Shown one piece after another: positions 11,339 to 22,609 of a stretch of DNA of 64,000 nt. This DNA is from Eucalyptus grandis (taxonomy: Eukaryota; Streptophyta; Magnoliopsida; Myrtales; Myrtaceae). A program made the position numbers and the translations under genes. The stretch lies in contig NC_052613.1 of the NCBI RefSeq assembly GCF_016545825.1, forward strand, positions 9,114,001-9,178,000, written 5' to 3'. The notes under the pieces are model-generated. The model did no database searches. It saw nothing but the letters and a program-made list of their open reading frames with translations, and was not told where the DNA came from. How positions within the stretch are numbered: the stretch's first letter is position 1; every line of letters begins with the position of its first letter.

Positions 11339-11788
11339 GAAAAGTACCAGAAAAGTAAATTTATTATATTGATAGCAATTGAATCATAAGTATTTCAATT
11401 AGATCAATTTAGTTTTATACATTTTCACATTGGCACCAATTCAATTCACTCCGCCAATTGGGGTTAGAAATTGTTGACGTGGACGTTGGTTGACACCGAT
11501 ATAGATATTTTTAATAATATATTTTATTTTTATTTTTATTTTTTCTCTTTTCTTGCTTTTTTTTTTGTCGGTGGCCAACCATCGGTCACAACCATGGCCA
11601 GCAAGGGCTGGCCTCATTTGGTGAGGTTGCCCTCACTAGGTTGAGGGGGAGTGTTAGCCGTCCAAGCACAATATAGATTGAATTGGTATCAACATAAAAA
11701 GGTTGAAAACTATATTAGTCCAACTGAAAAGTTTAGGATTGAATTGACATCAATACAATAGGTTTATTACTCTTTCGATACTTTTTTC
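11339..11788. mobile_element. MULE-type MITE (unit 1)
   Basis: A 450-base element with imperfect terminal inverted repeats (GAAAAGTACC on the left, complement-like ending on the right). It is flanked by gagaagg at 11332-11338 and 11789-11795, with inverted subterminal 'caattcaattcac' type segments. It is present at the same site in unit 2 (34962-35417), so it predates the unit duplication. Confidence 0.6.
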
Positions 11789-11795
11789 GAGAAGG

Positions 11796-13362
11796 AGGAA
11801 AGCATCACCAAGTCCCGTCTTATAAATTTAATAGATTAACAGTTGGATAGTCTGCTACAAAGATTAGTTCTACAGAATTGACGACCATGATGAACTTTCC
11901 CCGAGTTATCACTTACAAATATGACATAGAGACACACAAGGACAGATCATATGACACCACACCACACCACACCACTCCAAATGTGCATACTAAGAAGTGA
12001 AATTAGGCTCATACTCACTCTCAAATTCCCAAAGTGCACTCGTTAGAATTAGGAGAGTACTCATATTTAAGGGTGACAATAGGAATTTTAAATTATATAT
12101 AAATAATCGTTGTTACTCTTTTTTTTTTATTGTGAATTTTCTTTTTTATTTTAGAATTCAAATATTATTTATATTTATTTATTATTCTTTAATAATTTAA
12201 TAAGTTATATGAGAAGATAGTTTTCATACTATAGATATATGAAATCTTTTCCATCTTTATCTTATCTCTCTCATGAGATATTTTTATTTTGGTTACATCT
12301 CTCTTATATCCAATCTTATCATGTCATAAGCATGAACCAAATATAGGATAAGATAGAAATTATTATATCCTAACTTTTACCGACTACAAAACTTAGCATA
12401 AACTCATACACTGTCGGATTTTCAAAAGGCATTCACTGGACTCTACTGCTATTTTAGGGATCGCAATTATGAATTTCATTTATAAATAATAGAAAATACT
12501 TGAATGGAGAGAGAGAGAAAGAGTCAAAAGCTTCAATTTCTAAATGACAAAATTGCCCCCTCTCTAGCCATCGGAATAAGCAAGCTGATAAAGAGTTGAT
12601 CAGCCGATGAGTTCAAACTCTTATTTGAGATTAAATAAAACCACTTCACACTTTTATTTGAGATAAATTATACTTTTAACCTTCTTTTAAGGAAACAACC
12701 ATACTCAAAACCCTTATTACAAAATTTTCCCTTCATAATATGTTTTTTATTAGAATATTCAAAATAATAAATTACACATTTATTTAACTTCTTAAATTTA
12801 TAAAATAATTAGTAATAATTTCATAAATTCTCCTATAACATCATAATAAGACGTCTTATTTTCATGATATTTAACCTTCCCCCTTCCCGCGAAAAAGGGA
12901 ATCAAAAGGCTCCGATTCAAAGAGCGGTCCACCATTTCAAAGATTGGACACCACTACTTTGGCGATGGATTATCTTAATGCGCACGCATCACGCTTTCAC
13001 TTGTTCAAGTTATCTTGTCAACGAACTAATGGTATGGATCAAGCCACCCGTCCAAATCGAAAATCTTTCATGGTCTTGTCAAATCATTCACACGTGAAAA
13101 ACCATCGTAAAAAGAAAGGCAGCGAGACTTCCAAAAGGAGTCCTCGGGGTCGTTTAACAATTCCTTTTGGCGCGCGTTTCATGCGCTCGTGTGAAAAGCA
13201 GATACACGGTTTCAAACATCGGGAAGAATGACCTGGACATCACCTTTATAATTTATAAGAACCTTCTCAAATTAAATATAACACGTGGAATATAAAAAGA
13301 AAAATAATGGTGAATCTCATTCGTCATTAACATATCACTTAGCGGATGCGAAAAAACACTTG
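11796..13362. other. AT-rich duplicated spacer
   Basis: Shared with 35425-36999. A better conserved, less AT-rich stretch at 12880-13240 (matching 36530-36880, and partly 16190-16440) has an open frame in both units, but the frame shifts by one base before its end in unit 2. I see it as old regulatory or transposon sequence and not a gene. Confidence 0.4.
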
Positions 13363-13879
13363 GGCTCCGTTCGTTTCGCGGAAAATAATTTATGAGAAAA
13401 CGTTTTTCGAATTTTCCGACGTTCGTTTCACATAAAATGAATTATTTAGAAAAATATTCCCCATCAAAAGAAAAAAGTCTTCTAAAGTAAGGGAAAATGT
13501 TTTTTCACTTTTGAAAAGTGGAAAACATTTTCTTCACTTGATCTCTTTTACCTCACATTTTTACAAATCCTCACTTCTTTCTCCCATTTTTTCTTTTTCT
13601 TTTCTTTTTTCATTTGAATTATTTTTTAATTATTTTTCTTTTTTTTCTTTATTTCTCATCTTCTTCTTTATTGGCTAGTCTCGCGCTCATCGATCTGACG
13701 AGTCTCAAGCTTGATGCTCACGCTCACCAATCTAATGAACGGAAAATATTTTCTTTACCGAACACTAAAAAATACTTTTCGAAATATTTTCAGGTTTTAA
13801 TCAACACCAGAAAGTATTGTTATTTTTCTGGAAAAATATTTTTCAGAAATAGCCAATTTTCTGCGAAAACGAACGACCC
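13363..13879. mobile_element. Tourist/Harbinger-type MITE (unit 1)
   Basis: The terminal inverted repeats read GGCTCCGTTCGTTTCGCG inward from the left and GGTCGTTCGTTTTCGC from the right. TTA follows on the right (13880-13882), and the left copy is TTG here but TTA in unit 2. The interior has the 'gaaaatgttttcc' low-complexity composition common in this MITE class. The ortholog is at 37000-37512. Confidence 0.7.
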
Positions 13880-13882
13880 TTA

Positions 13883-14390
13883 ATTTCATGGTGAAAATGA
13901 AGTGGGGAGTAAATCACTTGGTGAATCAATGAGGAACTTTTTGGTTGAGAGGCAGGAGTGGCCACCGCCGCCGCCCCCTCGAGTTTGCCAGTGTTCTATC
14001 GTAATGGTTGAGTGAGATTACAGTGGTGGAGTGTGACATCGTGGAATATATCTTATCACCTTTTGTTTTTCTTCTTTTTTTCCCGGGGGTGAGAACTCGC
14101 CTTTATTAAACTTAACGCGAGGATTACTTTCATTATAATTTTAGAAGTTAATAATACTGGTTAGAGCAAAAATCATACTTTCTAGCCAAGTTGACGACAA
14201 AAATATAGTAATTTCCTAATTACTTACGCATTTATAATCAATTTTTTAATGCCAAAAAAATTATTAATCCCAAATCCATTATGTGTGATTTTACACCTTT
14301 TTTTTCATTTGAAAAAGACACTAACGAGGAAGAGCAAAGGCCATCCTTTTGGTAATTTATCTTTCTCAAAAGATTCTAGATAAACACTCA
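13883..14390. other. Duplicated spacer, no gene seen
   Basis: Shared with 37516-38018. The first part (13920-14000) is similar to 16480-16560 and 39620-39700, which marks the internal duplication of the unit. AT-rich after that. Confidence 0.4.
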
Positions 14391-14399
14391 ATATTTTTC

Positions 14400-14888
14400 G
14401 GGTTAATACCCTGAAAAACCATAAACTAGTACATTTATGACAAATTTACCCCAAACTATTTTTTTAACTACGAAAAACCCTAAATTGGTACACATGTGAC
14501 AAATTTACATAAAAAAAAAACCTAAACTGGTACATTTATGACAATTTTACCCTAAACTAATTTATTCGACCGTAAAAAACTCCAAACCGGTAAATTTGTG
14601 ACAAATATACTCTTCGTTAAATTAAATTAATACCACAAAAAAATCACAAAATTTGTAAATTATGACAAACGGAGCATAAAATCTTAAATTTGTATACTGG
14701 TCAACTGTTACGTGTTATTTAACTTAGTAATTTGACAATAAAATTTAACAAAAACTAACATATGGTAAATTCGTCACAAGTGTACCAGTTTGAGGTATAT
14801 AAGTTTGGGATTTTTAGTTGTCAAAAAAATAGTTTGGGATAAATTTATCACGATGTACCAGGTTTGGGATTTTTCAGGATATTAACCC
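14400..14888. mobile_element. MULE-type MITE inserted only in unit 1
   Basis: The ends are inverted GGGTTAATACCCTGAAAAA / GGGTTAATATCCTGAAAAA. A 9-base duplication atatttttc lies at 14391-14399 and 14889-14897. Unit 2 has one uninterrupted atatttttc at 38019-38027. The subterminal regions repeat 'ggtacatttatgacaaatttac' type words in both orientations. No coding capacity. Confidence 0.8.
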
Positions 14889-14897
14889 ATATTTTTC

Positions 14898-15745
14898 CAT
14901 CCTCATGCAAATTCATACAATTTTACCACTAAAATCAAGAAAAAAGATGTTTGATATATATATATATCTCGAAAGAAATAAAGACCCTACGTACCGGCCG
15001 TTTCTTATGATGGGTAAAAACGAAATGATTACTAATCTAGAAATCTTGTAATTGTTGTATTAGTAACGAAACACTTCACGCCATGATTTGAGTCTGCTCA
15101 GAATTAGATACTCTTCACGATTCTGCTCAGAATTAGATATCCTTCACGAGTAAAACGTTCCTGCTTAGGAGTTGCTATGCTGTCCATGCGAGAATATGAA
15201 GGTCATGATGCGATGGACCGAGTTTTTCCTCAGCATTAAAATGAGAGCTAATCATTCCCTTCTTCGACTTTCCATTGAGGTGGAATTCAACATGGGTATC
15301 GGGTTGAAAGATGTTTTACAACGAAAATGACATTTATGCAACCCATCTTGAAAGTGTTAGTTCATGCAAGCGTAAAAATTTCTCCATTTTGCATGAATAA
15401 TGAAAATACCAAAATAAATTGGTAAAAACTTGTCAAGAAACTGCATTATTCTTTTATTCTCCAAAGCGTTCTTATTTTTTTGACCAAAAATAAAAGCGTT
15501 CTTATTTTTAATTTTACATAAAGTAACTTCATGTTTGGCAATAATAGTATTAATACATACGTCTTTTGAGAATAAATTAAAATAAGGAGAAAATACTCAA
15601 GGGGATACATTACTTTATTGCTAATTCTATTGATCTCTTCACTATTCAAATTCGATTTGTTCCTCTTAACAATAGGTTCATTTTTTGTTAAGTGAAACCG
15701 CGGATAGGTCTCACATGTCGTTCATTTTGATAGCGAATATCGGAC
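14898..15745. other. Duplicated spacer with similarity to the pre-B3 region
   Basis: Shared with 38028-38880. The portion 15160-15740 is also similar to 24990-25570 and 50060-50620, the sequence that normally precedes the B3 upstream region. This indicates an old internal duplication. No gene is seen. Confidence 0.45.
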
Positions 15746-15749
15746 ATTT

Positions 15750-16183
15750 ATGAAACTTTTTTTAGCTAAATTTTTGTATTTATTTATTTTTCTAATTACC
15801 CACGGACTGCCGACCACCGTCCATCGCCGCACGACCGCCGCACGATCACGGCACGACTATCGCACGACCACCACACAATTGCCGATCGTTACCGCCGACC
15901 GCCGCCACAAGATTGCCTCCCACGACCCACCAGCCGTAGGATGGGGCAAAGGGCTGAGCTATGGGCGGCAATCTTGCAATGGCGGTCGGCGGTGATGATC
16001 GGCGATTGTGCGGCGGTCGTGCCACGGTCGTGCGATGGCGGGCGGCAGTCCATGAGTAATTAGAAAAACAAATAAATACAAAAATTTATAAGTTTTTACC
16101 GAACGCATTTCTATTCTTTTTCTATTCCAATAATATAAATTTTGTATAATTATCAAATACTTTATTTTACTCAGAAATTATTT
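15750..16183. mobile_element. Fragment related to the Harbinger-type element (unit 1)
   Basis: The interior inverted arms (ttgtatttatttatttttc and its complement) enclose CCG/ACG-rich sequence, and the right part matches about 6840-6960. The left terminal repeat and flanking duplication are not recognisable, so it is a deleted copy. The ortholog is at 38880-39330. Confidence 0.5.
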
Positions 16184-16620
16184 TCGGAGTCCAAAAGGAG
16201 AGTCCTCGCTGTTGTTTAACATTTCTTTTTTTGGGCGTGCGTTTCATGCGCTCGTGTGAAAAGCAGAAACACGGTTTCAAACATCAGGAAGAATGACCCG
16301 GACATCACCTTCATAATCTATAAGGACCTTGTCAAATTAAATGTAACACGTGGGATATAATAGGAAAACAATGGTGAGTCTCATTCGTCATTAATATATC
16401 ACTTAGCAGATGCGAAAAAAAGAAATTAATTTCGAGGTGGAAAGGAAGCAGGAGTTAATCATAATGAGAACCAGTGAAGAACTTTTCAATCGAGAGGTGG
16501 GGGCTGCCGACCCCGTCACCACAACCCTCCCCTTGAGTTTGCCAGTGTAATGGGTGGGTGAGATTAGGAATAGCAGAGCATGACACCATCACGAAGTAAG
16601 ATTTGACCGGTTCCCGTTAC
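16184..16620. other. Internal-duplication segment, no gene
   Basis: Similar to 13120-13340 joined to 13900-14060, without the Tourist MITE between them. The ortholog is at 39331-39765. Confidence 0.45.
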
Positions 16621-16624
16621 TCTG

Positions 16625-17290
16625 CTCCTCCCTTGAAACGGAATGTTTGGCGATCAGATGGGTCGGTTTGGGTGGCGGCAGCGGTTGCACCGCTGCTCTA
16701 TGCCACTTGCTGTTGGTTGGACCTTCATCAACAGTAAACTTTGAAAGCTTGGACGTACTCAATTGAAGTGCATAAACTTGTCAACATTGATATCTAAATA
16801 TTCTGTGCATCTTTTATTCTATCATAGGTTCATGACGCGTCAACTACTGTTTATATTAGTGTGGCTTCTGATTTCTTTCTGGTTAGAACTACCTTTTTTC
16901 TTAAGGAAAAAATGATTAATAAAAAATAGAAAATATCTTTAACCCACTCAATGTCAGATGGTCTACTAAGTGTCCTTTACATGGGTTCATCTCCTATTTG
17001 GTTCATAGTGCAATTTGTCATAGACGTGAACTCAGATCTTTCGCTGAGCAAATCCTCACTTAGTAAAGTTGACAAAAATTGTACGGTTCGTTTGTTTCGC
17101 TTTAGGAAAAAAAAAAAACAACTACTTTCTTTGTCATAGATGAGACTTCGATCTTTCTCTAAGCAAATCATCACTTAGTAAAGTTGACAACAATTATAGG
17201 GTTCGTTTATTCGCTTAATTAAGAAAAAAAAACACTTTCTTTAACCCATACAATCTCAGATGGTCTACTAAGTGTCCTTTACATAGGTTG
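16625..17290 (+). pseudogene. B3-gene 5' exon/intron relic without coding exon (unit 1)
   Basis: From ctcctcccttgaaacgg onward the sequence follows the non-coding 5' exon of the B3 genes (compare 2760-2970), including the leader segment with acttgctgttgg in place of acctgccagtag, and then the intron repeats ('ctaagtgtcctttacatgggttcat', 'aagcaaatcctcactt'). The donor GGTAAGC has become AGTAAAC. The alignment ends before any B3 coding exon. It is the broken partner of an old duplication of the B3 gene. The ortholog is at 39765-40390. Confidence 0.6.
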
Positions 17291-17394
17291 CGGACTTAGG
17301 AATTTGTTCTCAAGTTGACCTTACTTAATCATATTATATATGAGTTGCAGTTTTAGGAATTTCTTCTCAAGTTAACCTTACTTACTGATACCCA

Positions 17395-17760
17395 CAAAGA
17401 TTGTAGAGAGAGTAATTCTAGAAAGAAAAGCTCTGAATATTGTATTACTTGTGAGACAGATATAAATGAGGGAGGACGTCCCTATATACAAGTACAGGCT
17501 CAATTGGAGCCGTACATCTTTCCTCAATCTAACGATAGAGTTTGCATCTCTCCATTTATCTAATCACCCGCATTGATTACAAGAGTGTATAATTATAGTA
17601 TCGCCGCTCCAAGAGTATTCTAGATTCGGGGGATATTTGAAGGTGGCTCATTGCTGGATTTGTCACAGTCTTTTGTTCAGAAAACCTCTCGATCGCATTG
17701 CTTTTTTGGGCCGTGACAATTGCATATTCCATGGGTTATATCTTTTCCCCTCTAGCAAAT
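17395..17760. repeat. Possible LTR remnant (unit 1)
   Basis: The region beginning tgatacccacaaag has copia-LTR-like words (gaatattgtattacttgtg, then gaggacgtccctatatacaag). No primer site or partner LTR is visible. The ortholog is at about 40603-40950. A weak call. Confidence 0.3.
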
Positions 17761-18960
17761 TTCTTCATTAAGACATCGAAATTAATTTGATCATATGAAG
17801 GAAGGATCCTAGTAAAGAGTTCTTTCATTCCTAGTTGGTTGTGAATTGCAGGTCATCCAATAATTCGTTCTTTCTTGACTGGACAACATTTGCAGCAAAT
17901 TAAGACAGTCAACACAAAATGGATGTTTATTCTATTTTCATGATAGAATGATTATTCGATTCTTTTTCCCCCTTTGATCATAATTCAGTCAAAACTTATT
18001 GAATTATTTTAATACGTAGGAGGGCCATCATGGAGTTTCCTCTATCATAGTGTACAATTTTTGTTAAATCAAAAGCAATCCCTCACTTGTCCGTGTTAAT
18101 TTTGCAATCTAATAATCTAACTTTATCATGTATTAGACACTTTTATCTCGCACAAGATGTCATCGAGAGCACGAACGATCTCAATAGATAAATTGAACTA
18201 GGCAATATATACATATATTTATTTCCAAAGCCCAAATGGCCATAACACACCCTAACGTATATTGACGACGAAGAAAACTTCAAGAGCACGGACCCATCGA
18301 GATGGGCCGAGACGGATATAAATGGGATAATTTTATTTTATTCTCTCTTTCTTTTTCAGGTATTGAGACGGATCGGGCCTGAGAGATGAAGTGGGCCGTG
18401 TTGAGCCATCGCACGCGTGGGCCTAATCAGTCATTGGGCCATTCGCATTGCCCAACCATCCTAAGGATTCTACATATGAGATGATTTCCACTAATTTTTA
18501 AGTTATTATCCGACAAAAAAAAAGTTATTTAACAATTTCCGCAACTATAATTATTTTTCATTAACCTTATGTCTACACTCTACTATGATAGACACCGGCA
18601 AAAGCTTTTGTTCTCGAGATTTAATGTCAAGTTTCACGAACAATCTTTAAGAAATTACGTATATTTTATCTTTTGCTTCACCCACTTGTTCGGCCTTTCT
18701 ATGCTATAGTCACTTCCTTTTTCTACCTATACTAATGAGAACATGCATAATCTAATTCTTGAAAGAGTCCTCCATCAAGAATATGCTTTTCAAAATTAAC
18801 TAATTTGACATTTCTCTTTTTTCTTTTATTATCTGATGTTTTCACGTGTTTTATTGCGAAATGGGAACAAGAAAAAGGGGAATAAAAACGGTCCAATCTA
18901 AAGGGAGACCCACCATCTCATAAAATACAATACGTTCATCATTAGGCTAAAGAGCTATTC
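17761..18960. other. Duplicated spacer including CFM3-flank-like segment
   Basis: 17761-18240 shows nothing recognisable. 18290-18960 is similar to 10310-10960 (the flank of the CFM3-like remnant), but here no CFM3 exon precedes it. Shared with 40951-42160. Confidence 0.4.
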
Positions 18961-19333
18961 ATTTCACGAGCTGCATTGTAACAAAGTACAGTATATTCAT
19001 CCACTATATTGCTCCGAAGAAGAAGAAGAAAGTTTCCAACTTTATTTCTCTTTGAGATGCGGTCAGATAACAAGTGAAGATTGGACAAAACCACCATCAT
19101 TTTAACCAATTTTAATCCTATGAATTGGCAAAGAGGGAAAATACCAAAAAATAGACGAGAGAAGGAGAAGGGATGAACCTGAAGGCCTCAACCAGCGCAA
19201 GGGATATCTAGAAGCGAAGCGGAGCTATACATGGAGTCTGATAACTTAGCAATTATCGGTTCCCCGCTGCAAGTGGACCACGTGGCATGGAAGGCGGAAG
19301 CACTCATTTTGGAGGCCCAACCCCAACTGATCC
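18961..19333 (+). pseudogene. RNase H remnant, N-terminal part (unit 1)
   Basis: The plus strand at 19210-19330 reads ESDNLAIIGSPLQVDHVAWK followed by AEALILEAQ, similar to the RNase H domain that closes plant LINE-type ORF2 and related host proteins. It stops at 19333, exactly where the CFM3-like fragment begins on the other strand. In 34620-34905 the same sequence continues into the rest of the domain. Upstream (18990-19140) matches 34440-34600. Confidence 0.5.
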
Positions 19334-19866
19334 GGCCTAATCCACTCCCTACGCAACAAGTCACCTAGCCTCTCCTCTCCGGTCGGCCGCGCGGCTCCGA
19401 ATTCGCCCTCCCCCTCCTCCTCGTCCCCTTCCTCTTCATCCTCCGACCCCAATCCCAAATTCCGCAACCTGAGCACGATCCTCTCGATCGCATTCTGGCC
19501 TCTGTCGTTACCGGAGTACCTACGCTCAGCCTCGCCGCGGGAATCGGAGCCGGCGACGTCGCCGGGCGACTCCTCGTCGATCTCGCCGGTCGGCTGCGGC
19601 GATGGCGGCGGCGGCGGCCACATGTTGAGCCAAGGGGCGGAGTGCGGCTTGCCGCCGCTCCTTCCGTGGGAGGAGCTGGCGTCTCTGGGATTGGTCGTGC
19701 GGGGGGACTGGCAGAAGCAGCGCCGTTCGAGCGCTGGAGGCCGCCGCCGTGGCGGCGCCGGAGAGGCGAAGAGGAGGTGGCGGGAGCTCTGGCCGGAGCC
19801 GGAGGAGGCGCGGGGGAGGGCGTTTCGCAGTGGCAGTTCGGTAATTTCGGCAGTTGCGAAGGCCAT
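19246..19866 (-). pseudogene. CFM3-like first-exon fragment (CRM-domain splicing factor), best copy
   Basis: The minus-strand frame from ATG 19866 codes for the N-terminus of a chloroplast CRM-domain protein resembling CFM3, which in plants helps splice group II introns in plastids. Visible in order: an Ala/Ser/Arg-rich transit-peptide-like start, a KPHSAPWLNMWPP segment near residue 73, NAIERIVLRLRNLGLGSEDE near 123, an acidic tract, and ERLGDLLRREWIRPD ending near residue 178. These short motifs are typical of CFM3-family N-termini. After WIRPD the frame runs into antisense RNase H sequence (about 27 residues) and stops at 19246. The CRM domains are absent, so it cannot splice introns. It is either a captured exon or the broken end of a rearranged gene. 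The family name comes from remembered motifs, not a search. Confidence 0.6.
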
Positions 19867-20156
19867 TTTCTTCCCCGGTGGGCTGGAGCTTCAGTGAAGC
19901 GAGTTGGGGGACGTAGCGCGTTTCATTGTTTGGATACTACAGAGGAGGAGAAAAAACAAGAGGATGAAGAAGACGATGACGAAGAAGATATATATATTTT
20001 TGGGGGATGTTTTTTATTTTTATAATCGTTCAGAGGTGGTGAGATAGAGCGGGCCTGAGAAATGATGTGGGCCGTGTTGTGGGCCATCACCCGCGTGAGC
20101 CCAATCAATCGTTGGCCCATTTGCTTGAACTTGATGGCGGGTGCGCTAGATAACAA
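19867..20156 (-). promoter_or_regulatory. 5' flank of the CFM3-like fragment
   Basis: Contains the gggcctgagaaatgatgtgg segment found in all CFM3-like flanks, with a GA-rich repeat (gaagaagacgatgacgaag). It was presumably the promoter/5' UTR of the parent gene. Unit 2 lacks it because its fragment is cut at 42856. Confidence 0.4.
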
Positions 20157-20169
20157 TGGCGCCCTAGTT

Positions 20170-20680
20170 TATGTGAAAACTTCATGAAAGATGAAAATAC
20201 TTTTCGAAAAATTATTTTTTCAGGAAAATATTAGTTTTCCATTATTTGTTGCTATGTCACCGAAAAATTTTCTAGTGTTTAGATCTCATTCGGAAAATAA
20301 TTTTCAATCTCATGACTTTATCTAAGACAAAAAAAAAAAAAAACAAATTTTTAATATCTTTTCTTTTTATTTTTCTTTCTTTTCTTTCCTTCTATGTCTA
20401 TCAATTGCTAGGCCTAGACGATACTCGACAACGGCCACAACCAAGCTCAAGCTCACCTAGATCTAGCAAGCCCCAAGCTCACCTACCTCACCCAAGCTTG
20501 AGCACGCTTGATCAGCTAAGCCTCAAGCTAGTTGGCTTGCGTTGGTCGGGTTGCTAGCCATTGCCGAGGCACATGGCTGGTGGATAAAGGAGAAAGGTGG
20601 AGAAAGGGGGAAAAAAGAGAAAAGAAGAAAAATAATAAAATTCATTAATTAAAAATATAAATAATTAAAATTTTACTTTT
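20170..20680. mobile_element. Degraded MITE of the 23362-23880 family
   Basis: gaaaacttcatgaaagatg and the following 'gaaaataatttt' rich sequence resemble 48597-48760 and 23380-23540. The ends and target duplication are not clear. The interior is GC-richer and T-rich. Confidence 0.4.
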
Positions 20681-21180
20681 TAAGAATATGTTTTTTGTAA
20701 TAACAAACATTTCATTAAACAAAGACCCAAGCTTGAGCATCGAGAACTGGTGCATGATCTTTGTGATCGCAAGGCTAAGGGTTGAGACTAGAGTTCAAGC
20801 ATCGAGGCCTTGAGCTCAACTTTATAGACCTAAGTTCAAGTGCCGATACCCAATGCCGAGAGCAGGACCCCCGTTCCAAACGTAGAGGTGCCGTAGCTAT
20901 TGTGCATGCTTCCTAGCACGGGGATGTCTCATAACAAGAGGTTGTCATGGCTACTATACTAGCTATGCAGTAGGGGGTTGTTGCTGCAATAAGAGACCGT
21001 CACAGCTTTTGCAGAGGCTACACAACAATAGAACAAGTTGACGCAATTGCGGACATGAAGAATTGAGTTGGGAGAGGTATATTAGTAGTTTTTGAAAAAG
21101 AGAATGACTTGTGCTGCAAATGTTCACTAGCCTGATATCAAGAAAGAACAATGTGGCAAAGAGTAGTTTCCATATATCTT
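20681..21180. other. Unit-1-specific sequence, nothing recognised
   Basis: Moderately GC-rich sequence without long open frames and without a counterpart in unit 2. Confidence 0.35.
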
Positions 21181-21426
21181 TGAATAGTACACGAGCCCAT
21201 TTTTAAACTTTATTAGATGACCATCATAATCAGGATATCAATTATAATCAATCGACAACATGCACAATCAATGCAAATAAATGTATAATACTAAGGGATA
21301 TGGAAAGTCAAGGAAAATATTCTAATTATTTATAACATGGGAAAATATCCTAATTATCTATAACGGTGACTTCCCATGGCGCGGCCTCCATCTCCATCAA
21401 TTATCACCCCCAAGTACAGGTACATC

Positions 21427-21468
<42 letters not shown>

Positions 21469-21690
21469 GGGCACGAGTTTGAGGTCAATGACCTCGTTCT
21501 AGATATAGAGCACTTGGGGGTTTGTTGGTGATGGCCAAGGTGTCGCCGTTGCCGCCGCATGCTCTAGGTGTTCGCTGAAGCGGCGTGATGCATGTGGATT
21601 GCTAAAAAAAAAGTCCCGCACTTTTGCCAAATGAAGAGCTAGCTTTTGTGATGTAATCATATCAATTGGTATTAGAGCCGTCCATCATCT
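21181..21690 (+). repeat. Degraded LTR with primer-binding site
   Basis: ttggtattagagcc at 21666-21679 is a one-mismatch version of the initiator-Met-tRNA primer site, directly after an LTR-like end (atatca). The preceding sequence, with a CT microsatellite at 21432-21467, is probably the LTR, but its other end is not found. No gag follows. Unit 1 only. Confidence 0.45.
21432..21467. repeat. (CT)n microsatellite
   Basis: About 18 uninterrupted CT units, which on the minus strand create an Arg-Glu run in a spurious frame. Confidence 0.85.
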
Positions 21691-22609
21691 CTTCCAATTG
21701 AAATTGAGAAGCGCGGGTGGCGACGCCGGTATTGTAATTGCCCGTATTTATCAAAAGGCTAGGTCAAAATTAGCCCAGTGTAGAAGCTGGGTTTAGGAGC
21801 GTTGTGGACTGTCATGGATGAAAGCCTCTTTCTCAATCTTTCAATTTTTTTTTTAATAGTTCGACCAAAAAAAAAAAAAAATTATAGTACTTTTACAGTT
21901 TGAAGCTATTTTTATATGGCTTTTTATGTTTATGTAAATTCCAATAAGTGCCAGATGTCTTATTTAAGGAAAAAAAAAGAATTATAAGTTTCTGTTTTGG
22001 AGGTTTGAAATACTTTTAACTCTAGTCAAGAAAAACAAAATCGGGGTCTTATATTAAAAGTAATGGAAACGAGATAAAAAATAAAAAGAAAAAAAGAAAG
22101 GTGGCAATCATCGCTAAATTCTGTTTGTTCTTGTTAATTTCCACATTATCATCGATACATTCGAAAGTTCAAACACTTTATCGAAATCATGACAATATAG
22201 TATTCAGAAAAGTTGATTAGCGGAATGAGTTTTGCTCATTTTATTTTATTGGGTCAATCACACGTTTGATGAAACATATAATTAATATTTATATTTCCTT
22301 GGACTATAAAGAAAAGTTAGCAACCTTTCTACATCAATGACGGCAAAAAAGGTAAATGGAACGCAATCATGTATACACAGAACAATATTATCTAAAGTGT
22401 ACACAGATGCACACCTAATCAAGAGTACTTTAGGTTCATGGATATCGAGGAACGCATTTAGCGTGCATGGAGGAAGTCTTATTTATCAAGTGACATGATT
22501 GTGACTATTGATGAAATATATGAAATCTGCAGCCTTTTAAGTTGCTAATCGAGAAAAGACATAAAAAAAAATCATGTCTCCGTTTACAAAAGAAACCAGA
22601 GTAATTGGA
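21691..22609. other. AT-rich spacer, no gene seen
   Basis: A-rich tracts only. The end (22180-22440) is weakly similar to 44260-44400 and 45290-45340 in unit 2. Confidence 0.35.

Noticed and set aside
12944..13231. 95-codon frame present in both units
   Set aside because: The frame shifts before its end in unit 2 (36603-36887) and the similarity is no higher than in surrounding spacer; no recognisable domain.
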